This document shows, one piece after another, positions 7,991-16,214 of a stretch of DNA of 38,905 bases. Position 1 is the first letter of the stretch, and every line of letters begins with the position of its first letter. The translations under genes and the position numbers were made by a program. The stretch is from assembly GCA_017550035.1 (NCBI GenBank), contig JAFYLS010000034.1:1-38905 (forward strand), written 5' to 3'. The stretch is from Clostridia bacterium (lineage in GTDB: Bacteria; Bacillota; Clostridia; Christensenellales; Aristaeellaceae). The notes under the pieces are model-generated. The model searched no databases, was not told the DNA's origin, and saw only the letters and a program-made list of their open reading frames with translations.

Positions 7991-8067
7991 AGTGATTATT
8001 TTAGTCATTTATTTTAGTCATTTATCTCAGTCATTTATTTCAGTTATTTATTTCAGTGATATTTCTG
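7991..8067 (+). repeat. 13-bp tandem repeat, about six copies
   Basis: The unit AGTCATTTATTTT is repeated head to tail at 7991, 8003, 8016, 8029, 8042 and 8055. The first copy lacks one base and the last has diverged. It fills most of the gap between the SGNH and aldo/keto reductase genes and is strongly AT-rich in contrast to them. Confidence 0.9.
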
Positions 8068-8098
8068 AACCGTATAAGACACAATAAGGAGGAGCATT

Positions 8099-9232
8099 AT
8101 GCAGTATGTACCCTTTGGCAAACTGAATTTCCGTGTATCCCGTCTGGGTTTTGGCACCATGCGCCTGCCTCGCATTGAAGGCGAAGACAACAAGATCGAC
8201 CGCGAACGCGCTATTGCCCTGATCCGCAAGGGTATTGATGGCGGTATTTCCTACGTGGACACCGCTTACGGCTACCATGCCGGCGAAAGCGAAATCGTGA
8301 CCGGCCTTGCCCTGAAGGACGGCTACCGTGAAAAGGTGACCCTGACCACCAAGCTGCCCCACTGGTCCGTGAACGAAGAAAAGGATATGAACCGTTTGCT
8401 GGACGAACAGCTGAAAAAGCTGGACGTGCCTTATCTGGATTTCTACATCCTGCACGCCCTCAACCGCGACGCTTACGAAAAGATGAGCGCTTTCAACTAC
8501 AAGCCCTTCCTGGAGCAGGCGCTGAAGGACGGCCGTATCCGTCACACCGGTTTCTCCTTCCATGATGATAAGGAAACCTTCCTCCACATCCTCAACGACT
8601 GGGATAAGTGGGAAATGGCCCAGATTCAGCACAACTATCTGGACGATGAAAACCAGGCCACCGAAGAAGGTCTGCGCGAAGCGGGCCGTCAGGGCGTGAG
8701 CATCGTGGTCATGGAACCCCTCCGCGGCGGTGCGCTGGCCAATCCCCCCAGCGACGTGCGCGCCATGATCGACGAACACGAAAGCAAGCGTTCTCCTGTG
8801 GACTGGGCCTTCCGTTATCTGGCGGATTATCCCGAAGTGGCCACCATCCTGTCCGGCATGAGCACCGAAGAACAGCTGGAAGATAACCTGCGCATCTTCA
8901 ATAACCTGACGGTGAACGGCATGACCGAAGCGGACCGTGCTTTTACCAAGGCGCTCAAGGAAAAGTATCTGGCCCGTCAGCCCATCGGCTGCACCGCCTG
9001 CCAGTACTGCCAGCCCTGCCCCCAGGGCGTGAAGATTCCCAACATCTTCGGCGCTTACAACCATGCACAGATGTTCGATCATCCCGAAGAGTTTGCCGAT
9101 CGCTACGCCAGAATGAAGGAAAAGGGCGAGGATGGCAGCCAGTGCATCGGCTGCGGCGCCTGCGAAACGGCCTGCCCCCAGCAGCTGAACATTCGCGAAT
9201 GGCTGGAAAAGATCGAAAGCGAACAGAAGTAA
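8099..9232 (+). CDS. Aldo/keto reductase with C-terminal 4Fe-4S ferredoxin domain
   Basis: 377 residues. Residues 1-270 are an aldo/keto reductase barrel: YVPFGKLNFRVSRLGFGTMRLP at the start, the catalytic aspartate and tyrosine in YVDTAYGYHAGESE, and the catalytic lysine in LTTKLPHW. The last 90 residues carry cysteine motifs CTACQYCQPCP and CIGCGACETACPQQL, the second a standard 4Fe-4S binding pattern. This ferredoxin-tailed AKR branch is frequent in strict anaerobes. The presumed role is NAD(P)H-linked carbonyl reduction with an electron path through the cluster; the substrate is unknown. AAGGAGG stands six bases before ATG. Confidence 0.93.
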   Translation: MQYVPFGKLNFRVSRLGFGTMRLPRIEGEDNKIDRERAIALIRKGIDGGISYVDTAYGYHAGESEIVTGLALKDGYREKVTLTTKLPHWSVNEEKDMNRLLDEQLKKLDVPYLDFYILHALNRDAYEKMSAFNYKPFLEQALKDGRIRHTGFSFHDDKETFLHILNDWDKWEMAQIQHNYLDDENQATEEGLREAGRQGVSIVVMEPLRGGALANPPSDVRAMIDEHESKRSPVDWAFRYLADYPEVATILSGMSTEEQLEDNLRIFNNLTVNGMTEADRAFTKALKEKYLARQPIGCTACQYCQPCPQGVKIPNIFGAYNHAQMFDHPEEFADRYARMKEKGEDGSQCIGCGACETACPQQLNIREWLEKIESEQK

Positions 9233-9299
9233 TTCGGTTAGCGTTTTTTCCCAATCTTTTCCGATGATTTTTCAATATTTTTCCTGAGATAGGAGCATT

Positions 9300-10046
9300 A
9301 TGGAACGGACACTGTTTGGCGTGATTCCCATTTACGGATTGCTGATTGCTCTGGCCATTGCCCTGGGCGCTTTCTACTGCATGCGTCAGGAAAAGCGGCT
9401 GGGACTGCCCAAGGATACGGCAGTGGACTTTGCCCTGTGGGCAGTACCCTTTGCCATTGTGGGGGCCAGGCTCTATTATGTGGTCTTCAACTGGGACTAT
9501 TACGCAGCCTGCCCTGCAGATATCATTAAGGTTTGGGAGGGCGGCATGGCCATTTATGGCGGCGTCATCGGCGGCGCTGTGGGCGTATGGCTGATGTCCC
9601 GTATCAAAAAGCTTTCCTTTGGAGCGCTTGCGGATATGGTGGCGCCCGCTCTCATTCTGGGTCAGACCATTGGCCGCTGGGGAAACTTTGTCAACGGCGA
9701 AGCCTATGGCAATTTGATCACCGATCCCAAATGGCAGTTCTTTCCCGCAGCGGTGTTTGTGGGCAATGAATGGCACATGGCCACCTTCTTCTATGAATCC
9801 ATGTGGGATCTTGCCGGATTCTTTTTCCTCCATGCGTTGCGCAAAAAGATGAAAAAGCCGGGAGATCTGTTCCTTCTCTATCTGGTATGGTATGGTGCGG
9901 GCCGCACGGTCATTGAAGGATTGCGCACGGACAGCCTCATGTGGGGGCCTTTCAGGGTGTCTCAGGTGCTGTCGGTGGTGCTGGTGGTTCTTGGCGGTTC
10001 CTGGTTCATGCTGCGCCGGGTCCGTGAAAAATCAAAAGCAATATAA
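9300..10046 (+). CDS. lgt: Prolipoprotein diacylglyceryl transferase
   Basis: 248 residues with about seven membrane helices. Lgt moves diacylglycerol from phosphatidylglycerol onto the lipobox cysteine of prolipoproteins, the first step in lipoprotein maturation. Conserved blocks are all visible: GARLYYVVF, WEGGMAIYGGVIGG and the signature GQTIGRWGNFVNGEAYG, then RTVIEGLRTDSL near the end, a hallmark of the family. The start ATG follows TAGGAG. A terminator lies immediately after the gene, though the next gene starts only about 50 bases on. Confidence 0.96.
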   Translation: MERTLFGVIPIYGLLIALAIALGAFYCMRQEKRLGLPKDTAVDFALWAVPFAIVGARLYYVVFNWDYYAACPADIIKVWEGGMAIYGGVIGGAVGVWLMSRIKKLSFGALADMVAPALILGQTIGRWGNFVNGEAYGNLITDPKWQFFPAAVFVGNEWHMATFFYESMWDLAGFFFLHALRKKMKKPGDLFLLYLVWYGAGRTVIEGLRTDSLMWGPFRVSQVLSVVLVVLGGSWFMLRRVREKSKAI

Positions 10047-10056
10047 TCAGCAAAAC

Positions 10057-10082
10057 AGGGGCGGTTTGTACCGCCCCTTTTC
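10057..10082 (+). terminator. Terminator or attenuator after lgt
   Basis: A nine-base GC-rich stem (10057-10065 with 10070-10078) around a TTGT loop, followed by a short T run. It sits just before the ribosome site of the next gene, so it may only reduce read-through. Confidence 0.75.
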
Positions 10083-10094
10083 AGGAGTTTGCAA

Positions 10095-11195
10095 GTGCGT
10101 TATTACCGTTTTTACAAAGCTGCAGTCCGCCTGCTGCCCTGCTTCCGGAAAAGCAAGGGTGCAATTACCCGGGTGCTCAACCGTCACAGGGTAAAATGCG
10201 GCGCAGTCTGCCTGTTTGATGAAACAGGCGTTACCGGGTTTGCGTCCGTGGGATATACGGGAGACCGTCAGCCGGTTAAGATGGATACCTGCTTCCGTAC
10301 CGCATCGGTGGCAAAAATGGTCAGCGCCATGCTGGCATGGCATCTGGCTCAGCAGGGAAAACTGTTTCTGGACCGGGACGCCGGCGATATGCTGGGCGTT
10401 CCCCTTCGCAATCCTGCATTTCCCGATCAGGTGATCACGCCCCGGATGCTGCTGTGCCATACCTCTTCACTTTGGGATGCGCCTGCTTTCTGGCAGGGAG
10501 CCGCGCAGGGAAAGACGCTGGATGAAGTGCTCAAAGCGGATGTGTTTCTCAGCAGACAGCCGGGCACGCAGTTTCAATATTCCAATTTCGGCGCAGGCAT
10601 TCTGGGCGCGGTATTGGAGGCGGTATCGGGAAAAGGACTGGATGAATTGCTGCGGGAAAACTTCCCGGGTATGTCTGAAAACGGTGCATCGTTCTTTCCT
10701 CAGAATTTGTCCTCTGAAGCCGTGCTTGCCTCCTGTGATCAGCTGCTGCCGCCCAAACGGACCTATGATGCAAAGCAGCTGCGCAGCCGTGCAAAAGAAG
10801 CGGATACGGCTGCTCCCCTGCGGCATTATGCCGTGAGCCATGGCAATCTCTGTATCAGCGCGGAAGATCTGGCGCTGATTGGCCGGGACGCCATGCTGGG
10901 GTATGAGGAACTGAGAAAAGCACATATCCCCTTTGGCGCAAGAGATCCCCATATCACAGAAGGGCTGGGGATGTTCATCATCCGGGATGCAGAATTGAGC
11001 GATGCTGTCATTTACGGCCATCAGGGACTGGCTTACGGCGCGGTGAACGGTGTGTTTTTCGATCCTGTGCAGAAGAAGGGTTTTGTGCTGCTGACCGGCG
11101 GCGCATCCCTTGCCCGGCGATATGTGCTGGCAGATCTGAACCGGGATTTGATCCGGCTGCTGCTGGGTGGAAAAACGAAAGGAAACAGGGTATGA
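10095..11195 (+). CDS. Serine hydrolase, beta-lactamase/penicillin-binding-like family
   Basis: 366 residues. The class C beta-lactamase fold motifs are present: the S-x-x-K nucleophile in RTASVAKM, followed by the usual LVEQGKLxLD-type segment (LAQQGKLFLDRDAGDML); Y-x-N in FQYSNFGAGILG; and a third-motif equivalent in GHQGLAYGAVNG. Proteins of this family include esterases, D-aminopeptidases and peptidases as well as lactamases. There is no evident signal peptide. The start is taken as GTG 10095 because AGGAG at 10083-10087 then has a spacing of seven bases; a TTG at 10089 would be too close. It overlaps recX by ATGA. Confidence 0.87.
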   Translation: MRYYRFYKAAVRLLPCFRKSKGAITRVLNRHRVKCGAVCLFDETGVTGFASVGYTGDRQPVKMDTCFRTASVAKMVSAMLAWHLAQQGKLFLDRDAGDMLGVPLRNPAFPDQVITPRMLLCHTSSLWDAPAFWQGAAQGKTLDEVLKADVFLSRQPGTQFQYSNFGAGILGAVLEAVSGKGLDELLRENFPGMSENGASFFPQNLSSEAVLASCDQLLPPKRTYDAKQLRSRAKEADTAAPLRHYAVSHGNLCISAEDLALIGRDAMLGYEELRKAHIPFGARDPHITEGLGMFIIRDAELSDAVIYGHQGLAYGAVNGVFFDPVQKKGFVLLTGGASLARRYVLADLNRDLIRLLLGGKTKGNRV

Positions 11196-11797
11196 CGGAC
11201 GAGATTGTCAGTGTAAAAAGAATGCACGGTGTGGCCCATGTGAAATTGCAGTGCGGCGAAATGTTCCGTTTTCCTTCCGTCTTTTTGTCCGAGCGTCCGC
11301 TGCGTGCGGGGCGCATGGTGGACCGGGAGGAATACCTGGCTTTCGTCAGAAGCCGTGCGCTGCCCTTTGCGCTGGACAGGGCGGTAAAACTGCAGGCCAT
11401 GCGGGAACATACCGAAAAGGAAATTGCTGCAGCACTGCGCAGAAGCGCCTATCCCGAAAGCATCATTGCTCAGGTGATGGATATGCTGACGGCGTCTGAA
11501 CTGGTCAGCGATGAACGCTTTGCCGAGCAATGGGTGCGTCACCGTGCCCGTACCAAGGGCCGCCGCATGATTGCCATGGAAATGAAGCAGAAGGGCGTGG
11601 ATGAAGAAACGGCCCGGGAAGCGCTGGAGGAACTTTCTTTCGAAGGCGAACTGGCGGCTGCAAGGAAGCTGGCAGGAAAGCTTTTGAAGCAGGGAAAGGA
11701 TATGCAGCATGCCATGCAGTCCCTTTTGCGCCGCGGATACAGCTACACGGTGTGCAAACAGGCGTTGGGTGCTTCTTTTGATGAAGCGGATATGTAA
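11192..11797 (+). CDS. recX: Regulatory protein RecX
   Basis: 201 residues. RecX proteins bind RecA filaments and restrain or modulate recombination. The protein shows the three-helix repeats typical of the family: EKEIAAALRRSAYPESIIAQVMDML, ELVSDERFAEQWVRHRARTKGRRMIAMEMKQKGVD, then a third repeat near the C terminus. Its N-terminal 60 residues are a small extra region, as in Firmicute RecX. The start ATG overlaps the previous stop by four bases. recA is not in the window. Confidence 0.85.
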   Translation: MTDEIVSVKRMHGVAHVKLQCGEMFRFPSVFLSERPLRAGRMVDREEYLAFVRSRALPFALDRAVKLQAMREHTEKEIAAALRRSAYPESIIAQVMDMLTASELVSDERFAEQWVRHRARTKGRRMIAMEMKQKGVDEETAREALEELSFEGELAAARKLAGKLLKQGKDMQHAMQSLLRRGYSYTVCKQALGASFDEADM

Positions 11798-11823
11798 ATT
11801 TTTTGCAGGCTTTTTTCCATTGC

Positions 11824-11852
11824 TTGACGTTCAATTTGCCCGGCGGTATAAT
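11824..11852 (+). promoter_or_regulatory. Strong sigma-A promoter of the sigma/anti-sigma operon
   Basis: TTGACG at 11824-11829, exactly 17 bases, TATAAT at 11847-11852. This is near-consensus. No obvious second, ECF-type promoter was seen beside it. Confidence 0.88.
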
Positions 11853-11942
11853 GAAATATAACTGCTGCGCATCGGGTGCAGGGGAAAAAGTTTTTCCGTT
11901 TTTGGCAAACCGATGCAAGAATGTGGAAAGGTATGCCGTTAT

Positions 11943-12464
11943 ATGAGTGAAGAGACATCCAAAGCAATGCCTCTGGATGAGCGCTTGTTTGAAGAACTCT
12001 ATGAGAAATACGCCAACGATGTGCTGCGTGTCAGTTTTTTCTACCTGGGAGACAGGCAGCAGGCAGAGGACGTAACGCAGGAAGTGTTCATCAAACTGCT
12101 GACCACGGCGCCTGTGCTGGTGCCGGGCAGGGAAAAGGCATGGCTGCTGAAAGTGGCATTGAACAAGTGTCGCGATACCTGGCGCAATGCATGGGTACGC
12201 CGTGTGGTGCTGGGCAGTCCCGCCATGGAGCTTGTGGGCGTGGAAGGTGAAATGGAAGACCGGTTGGAAAAGCAGGAACTGCTTGCTGCCATCCATCGCT
12301 TGCCTGCGGATTTCAGAGATGTGATTTTGCTGCATTATTATCAGGGCTACGGCATTGCGGAAATGGCGCAATTGCTGGGCGTGCCGGAAGGAACGGTTTC
12401 CAGCCGTCTTTCCCGAGGCCGGAAAAAGCTGGAAGATCTTTTGAAGGGGAGTGACTTGCGGTGA
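11943..12464 (+). CDS. RNA polymerase sigma-70 factor, ECF subfamily
   Basis: 173 residues. Region 2 is seen in FEELYEKYANDVLRVSFFYLGDRQQAEDVTQEVFIKLL, including the D-x-x-Q-E-x-F core. Region 4 is seen in LPADFRDVILLHYYQGYGIAEMAQLLGVPEGTVSSRLSRGRKKLEDLL, a helix-turn-helix that reads the -35 box. Regions 1 and 3 are missing, as expected for an extracytoplasmic-function sigma. ATG 11943 follows GGAAAGG with a long spacing of about 11 bases; the in-frame ATG at 11913 is an alternative. The next gene overlaps by GTGA and encodes a membrane protein, the usual anti-sigma position. Confidence 0.93.
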   Translation: MSEETSKAMPLDERLFEELYEKYANDVLRVSFFYLGDRQQAEDVTQEVFIKLLTTAPVLVPGREKAWLLKVALNKCRDTWRNAWVRRVVLGSPAMELVGVEGEMEDRLEKQELLAAIHRLPADFRDVILLHYYQGYGIAEMAQLLGVPEGTVSSRLSRGRKKLEDLLKGSDLR

Positions 12465-13396
12465 AGCGTGTGGAAGACAGACTGCGTCAATTGCCGTCCA
12501 TTGCCGAAGAAATGGGTATGGATGCTACTGCGCAGCTGAAATACCGCATTCGCAATGCGGCAAGAGATAAAATGAATGGGCGTAAACAAATGCTGAAAAA
12601 GCTGGCGCCTGTGTTGGCCATGGCACTGGTTTTGTGCATCGGGCTTGGCGCATACCTTCCGTCTTTGACGGGAACCCAGGAGCCGTCTCCGCTTACCGCA
12701 CAGGCAGCGGGCGATAACGATCCAAACGCCATGGTGCGCAGTGCATTGCTGGATGTGCCTCAGGGATCCATTCAGATCAGCACTTCTCAGGTGCCGTCTT
12801 ACCGCAGCATCTGGGTGCAGGGCGGCGCCAATTTCCCCCTTGTGCGCTTGGAAGGACGCACCTACCGGATGCTGACTACTCCCAGCCAGCTTTCCGGCAG
12901 TTTAACCGGTGATCTTCTGGGAAGCGTCAATGTATTTACGGAGGAACCTGCGCTGGCAGACAGCCAGGATGTGGTATCCAATATCGTTGCCGAAGGCGAA
13001 AAGGTGTATGCCGTAAACGGCATGAACGGTGCCATGGTTTGTGCCTATGTGGACGGCGGCCTTCGCGTGTTCCAGCGTGTAGGCTATGCAGACAGCGCTG
13101 TGGTGGGCGCAGAAAGCCTGAAGGATACTTTGAAGGCGCAGAATGTGATTGCGCTGGAACTTTCCGATGTGGGCGCCATTCAGGACAGTACGAAGGCTGC
13201 TGAACTGATGAATGTGCTGTATCAGAATGCGGTGTATCAGCGTGCCGGCGGCGGCGAAACGGGCCAGAGCCTGCTGATTTATCTCAGCAACGGCCTGACC
13301 ATGCAGCTGGCTGTGAAGGATGAAAAACTCATCGGCTGCGGTACCTGGGCCTGCCCCGATTTCTTTGAAGCATTCGAAGAGGCTGTTGCCGAATAA
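12461..13396 (+). CDS. Single-pass membrane protein, probable anti-sigma factor
   Basis: 311 residues, starting with GTG that overlaps the sigma stop by four bases. Residues 1-46 are cytoplasmic and charged, residues 48-67 form one membrane helix (LAPVLAMALVLCIGLGAYL), and about 240 residues are outside the cell. This inside-helix-outside plan and translational coupling to an ECF sigma point to an anti-sigma factor that would hold the sigma at the membrane until an envelope signal arrives. No ZAS zinc motif (H-x3-C-x2-C) is present in the short cytoplasmic part, so binding must use another mode. The external domain is not recognised. Confidence 0.7.
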   Translation: MKRVEDRLRQLPSIAEEMGMDATAQLKYRIRNAARDKMNGRKQMLKKLAPVLAMALVLCIGLGAYLPSLTGTQEPSPLTAQAAGDNDPNAMVRSALLDVPQGSIQISTSQVPSYRSIWVQGGANFPLVRLEGRTYRMLTTPSQLSGSLTGDLLGSVNVFTEEPALADSQDVVSNIVAEGEKVYAVNGMNGAMVCAYVDGGLRVFQRVGYADSAVVGAESLKDTLKAQNVIALELSDVGAIQDSTKAAELMNVLYQNAVYQRAGGGETGQSLLIYLSNGLTMQLAVKDEKLIGCGTWACPDFFEAFEEAVAE

Positions 13397-13423
13397 ACAG
13401 TAAAACAGAACAGAAAATCCCTG

Positions 13424-13460
13424 ATCCCGGCTGTGCGCTGCATGGCCGGGATATTTGTTT
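13424..13460 (+). terminator. Probable terminator of the sigma/anti-sigma operon
   Basis: An eight-base stem ATCCCGGC (13424-13431) pairs perfectly with GCCGGGAT (13445-13452), with a 13-base loop and a short T-rich tail. Confidence 0.6.
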
Positions 13461-13509
13461 GAGGCATTATTCATTTGCACCGTTCATATCTTTTTTACAA
13501 GGCTTTTTC

Positions 13510-13559
13510 TTTACTCAGACATATAAATGTGTTATACTGACAATGCATACATATATGCA
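13510..13559 (+). promoter_or_regulatory. Promoter and candidate operator of the nucleoside phosphorylase gene
   Basis: TTTACT at 13510-13515, 17 bases, TATACT at 13533-13538. Six bases further is a perfect inverted repeat TGCATA-CATA-TATGCA (13544-13559) spanning the expected start of transcription. A repressor responding to nucleosides or a carbon source would fit, but this is inference. Confidence 0.65.
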
Positions 13560-13590
13560 AATATAGAGATTGTACGGAAGGGTAGAAGTT

Positions 13591-14919
13591 ATGGATTTTC
13601 TGTCGATCATTGAAGATAAAAAACTTGGACGGGAACTTTCCCGGGAACAGATTCGAGTGTTTGCGCAAGCCGCAGCTGAAGGCTCTGTGCCGGATTATCA
13701 GCTTTCTGCGCTGCTCATGGCCATTCGTCTGAATGGCATGAACGCTGTGGAAACGGCAGAACTGACTTTGGCGATGGCAGAAAGCGGCGCCATGCTGGCA
13801 CCCGAGCTCAGCGGCATTCCTGTGGATAAGCATTCCACCGGCGGCGTGGGGGATACCACCACGCTGATTCTGGCGCCCCTGGTGGCGGCTTGCGGCGGCA
13901 AGGTGCTCAAGATGAGCGGCAGAGGTCTGGGCCATACCGGCGGTACGGTGGATAAAATGGAAGCCATTCCCGGCATGCGGGTCACGCTGCCGGAAGATGA
14001 ATTTGTTTCCATTGTGGAACAGGTGGGCTGCGCCGTGGTGGGGCAAAGCGCTGAACTTGCGCCTGCGGACAAACGGCTCTATGCGCTGCGCGATGTAACG
14101 GCTACCGTGGATTCTATTCCTTTGATTGCCTCTTCCGTGCTGAGCAAAAAGTTTGCATCCGGTGCAAAGGCCATCGTGCTGGACGTGAAAACGGGTTCCG
14201 GCGCATTGATGAATACCGAAGAAGATTCCATCCGGCTGGCCAAGGCGATGGTGGATATTGGCGCCAATGCGGGCCGTTTTGTGACGGCTGTGGTCAGCGG
14301 CATGCAGGAGCCTCTGGGTTCTCACGTGGGTAACGCCCTGGAAGTGAAGGAAGCCATTGACGTGCTTGCCGGCAGAGTGCCGGAGGATACGCCGCTGTGC
14401 TTTGTGGCAGTGTATCTGGGCGCTCATATGCTGCTGGGCGGCGGTCAGGCCAAAACGCTGGAAGAAGCAAGAGAAATGCTGCTTCATGCGCTGCACAGCG
14501 GTGCGGGTCTGAAGAAACTTAAGGAAATGATCCACGCACAGGGCGGGGACGAACGGGTGTGCGATGATATTCACATGCTGCCCGAAGCGCCTGTTGTGGT
14601 GCCTGTGCCTGCGCCCTGCGATGGTTTCCTGAAGGCGACGGACTGCACGGCACTGGGCCGGGCGGCGCAATTGATGGGTGCAGGCCGCATCCGCAAGGAA
14701 GATACCATTGACCCTGCCGTGGGCTTTGTGATGGAAAAGCGCATCGGCGACCGGGTGCAGAAGGGCGAAAACATTTGCACGCTTCATGCCCGCACGGCTG
14801 AAAGCGCTGCCGAAACGGCGCAGCGCATTCTTGCTGCACTGACCTTTACGGATACCCCCTGCGAAAAGGCCCGTCTGCTGTACGATCTGGTGGACGTGCA
14901 GGGTGTCCATCCCCTTTAA
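13591..14919 (+). CDS. pdp: Pyrimidine-nucleoside (thymidine) phosphorylase
   Basis: 442 residues. It reversibly splits pyrimidine nucleosides with phosphate into base and (deoxy)ribose 1-phosphate, feeding salvage. The phosphate and base sites are plain: KHSTGGVGDTTTL, then the family signature SGRGLGHTGGTVDKMEAIPG. The central glycosyltransferase-3 domain is followed by a C-terminal domain (about residues 340-435) with the usual GFVMEKRIGDRVQKGE lipoyl-like fold. ATG 13591 is chosen with GGAAGGG upstream; a longer frame from 13570 would have a poor ribosome site. Since Firmicute enzymes act on both uridine and thymidine, Pdp is used here rather than DeoA. Confidence 0.94.
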   Translation: MDFLSIIEDKKLGRELSREQIRVFAQAAAEGSVPDYQLSALLMAIRLNGMNAVETAELTLAMAESGAMLAPELSGIPVDKHSTGGVGDTTTLILAPLVAACGGKVLKMSGRGLGHTGGTVDKMEAIPGMRVTLPEDEFVSIVEQVGCAVVGQSAELAPADKRLYALRDVTATVDSIPLIASSVLSKKFASGAKAIVLDVKTGSGALMNTEEDSIRLAKAMVDIGANAGRFVTAVVSGMQEPLGSHVGNALEVKEAIDVLAGRVPEDTPLCFVAVYLGAHMLLGGGQAKTLEEAREMLLHALHSGAGLKKLKEMIHAQGGDERVCDDIHMLPEAPVVVPVPAPCDGFLKATDCTALGRAAQLMGAGRIRKEDTIDPAVGFVMEKRIGDRVQKGENICTLHARTAESAAETAQRILAALTFTDTPCEKARLLYDLVDVQGVHPL

Positions 14920-14988
14920 CGAAAAGGAATCTGGTGTTTCTGCGGGCGCAGTCTGAAAGGCTGTGTCTGTGCCTGAAAGGAGTTTTAC

Positions 14989-16167
14989 ATGAAAAAAGGT
15001 TTGGCGATTCTGCTTGTTTTGTGCATGGCGCTGTCTGTGATGCCCGGTTTTGCTTCGGATGTGGCGCCTCTGACGGTAGATGAAGTGAGCGCGTATCTGG
15101 AAGTGCTTCGCGAACAGGCCATGCAGGATGAAACGCTGACTGTAGTGCCTGATGTGGACGGCAGCTATACGGCATCCTTTGCCGGCGGCATGCTGAAACT
15201 GGCAGATGATGCGCTGCGTGCGGACAGTGCCATTGTGGGTGCACAAATTTTCGGCAATACCGAAGATTTGCGCCAGCTCCGCTGCGCCGTGCAGGAGGAT
15301 GAAAGCACGCAGGGCTCTACCCTTCAGGATATTCTGAATGCCTATCCCTGCGCCAATCAGGAACTGTACGGTACCTACGAAGAAGCCGTTGTGATCATGA
15401 CGGGTTCTCTGCCCGGCAGCGCCATGGTGGGCGTGGCCGAACGCATGGGGCAGAACGTGGAAAAAATCACCTATTATGCCTATGAAACGGTGGACGGCAA
15501 TACCGTGCGTGCCGAAATCGGTTACTATATTACAGAGAACTATCTGCTCAGCGTGGAAGTGGCAGGCGGCCGCGTGGTGGAAGACGGCGAAGCGGAACTT
15601 GCCCGTTTTGCGCTTGTGCAGGAGGAAATGGATTACCGCATGTATCCCGTCAGTGAAGACGGCAGCGTGCTGGATATGTTTGCACGGGAGGATCTGCTTT
15701 TCTCCGGTGTGGATTTCCTGTCTCTCACGGCGGAAGATATTGCCGATCGTTTTGGCGATATGGTGGAAGACCGCTATGTGCAGGATACGGACGGTACGTA
15801 TATCCGTACCTGCCGCTGGGACGGTATTGAGCTGGTTTTGAAGTACGATGCCGATAAAATGTACGAAGGCGTCAGCACGCTGTATGTGTCTTCGTCCCTT
15901 CTGGAAGGGCCCCGCGGCGCCTGCACGGGCGACACGGTTACCTCGCTCATGCTGCGTTTCCGCCATGGCGAAGGCGAATTCAATGGCAGCGCCACCGTGC
16001 TCTATGGCGCGGACGGTGTTGCGCCTTATGGCGAAGTGCGCTACGAAGATCAGGGTGCATACCTGATGTACGTCACTCAGGTGCCGGACGGACAGGTTGC
16101 CCTGTATTTCAACTGTCCCGGCATGACGCTGAGCGGCTATATGCTGGCTGTGCTGGACGGCGAATAA
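14989..16167 (+). CDS. Secreted protein of unknown function
   Basis: 392 residues. A signal peptide is clear (KKGLAILLVLCMALSVMPGFAS, cleavage near residue 23 after GFA). There is no lipobox, so it should be released or stay between membrane and wall. The remainder is acidic, beta-rich by eye, with almost no lysine and two broad halves; no family is recognised. GAAAGGAG precedes the ATG by seven bases. It lies 47 bases ahead of the large TPR-like membrane protein in the same direction, so the two may form one envelope-related unit. Confidence 0.7.
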   Translation: MKKGLAILLVLCMALSVMPGFASDVAPLTVDEVSAYLEVLREQAMQDETLTVVPDVDGSYTASFAGGMLKLADDALRADSAIVGAQIFGNTEDLRQLRCAVQEDESTQGSTLQDILNAYPCANQELYGTYEEAVVIMTGSLPGSAMVGVAERMGQNVEKITYYAYETVDGNTVRAEIGYYITENYLLSVEVAGGRVVEDGEAELARFALVQEEMDYRMYPVSEDGSVLDMFAREDLLFSGVDFLSLTAEDIADRFGDMVEDRYVQDTDGTYIRTCRWDGIELVLKYDADKMYEGVSTLYVSSSLLEGPRGACTGDTVTSLMLRFRHGEGEFNGSATVLYGADGVAPYGEVRYEDQGAYLMYVTQVPDGQVALYFNCPGMTLSGYMLAVLDGE

Positions 16168-16214
16168 GCACAACTTTTGCTTACAATCCCTTTTGATGTG
16201 TTGGAGGAGTGGAC

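Noticed and set aside
10095..11195. True beta-lactamase resistance gene
   Set aside because: The motifs place it in the broad serine-hydrolase family only; there is no signal peptide and the neighbours are housekeeping, so antibiotic resistance is not supported.
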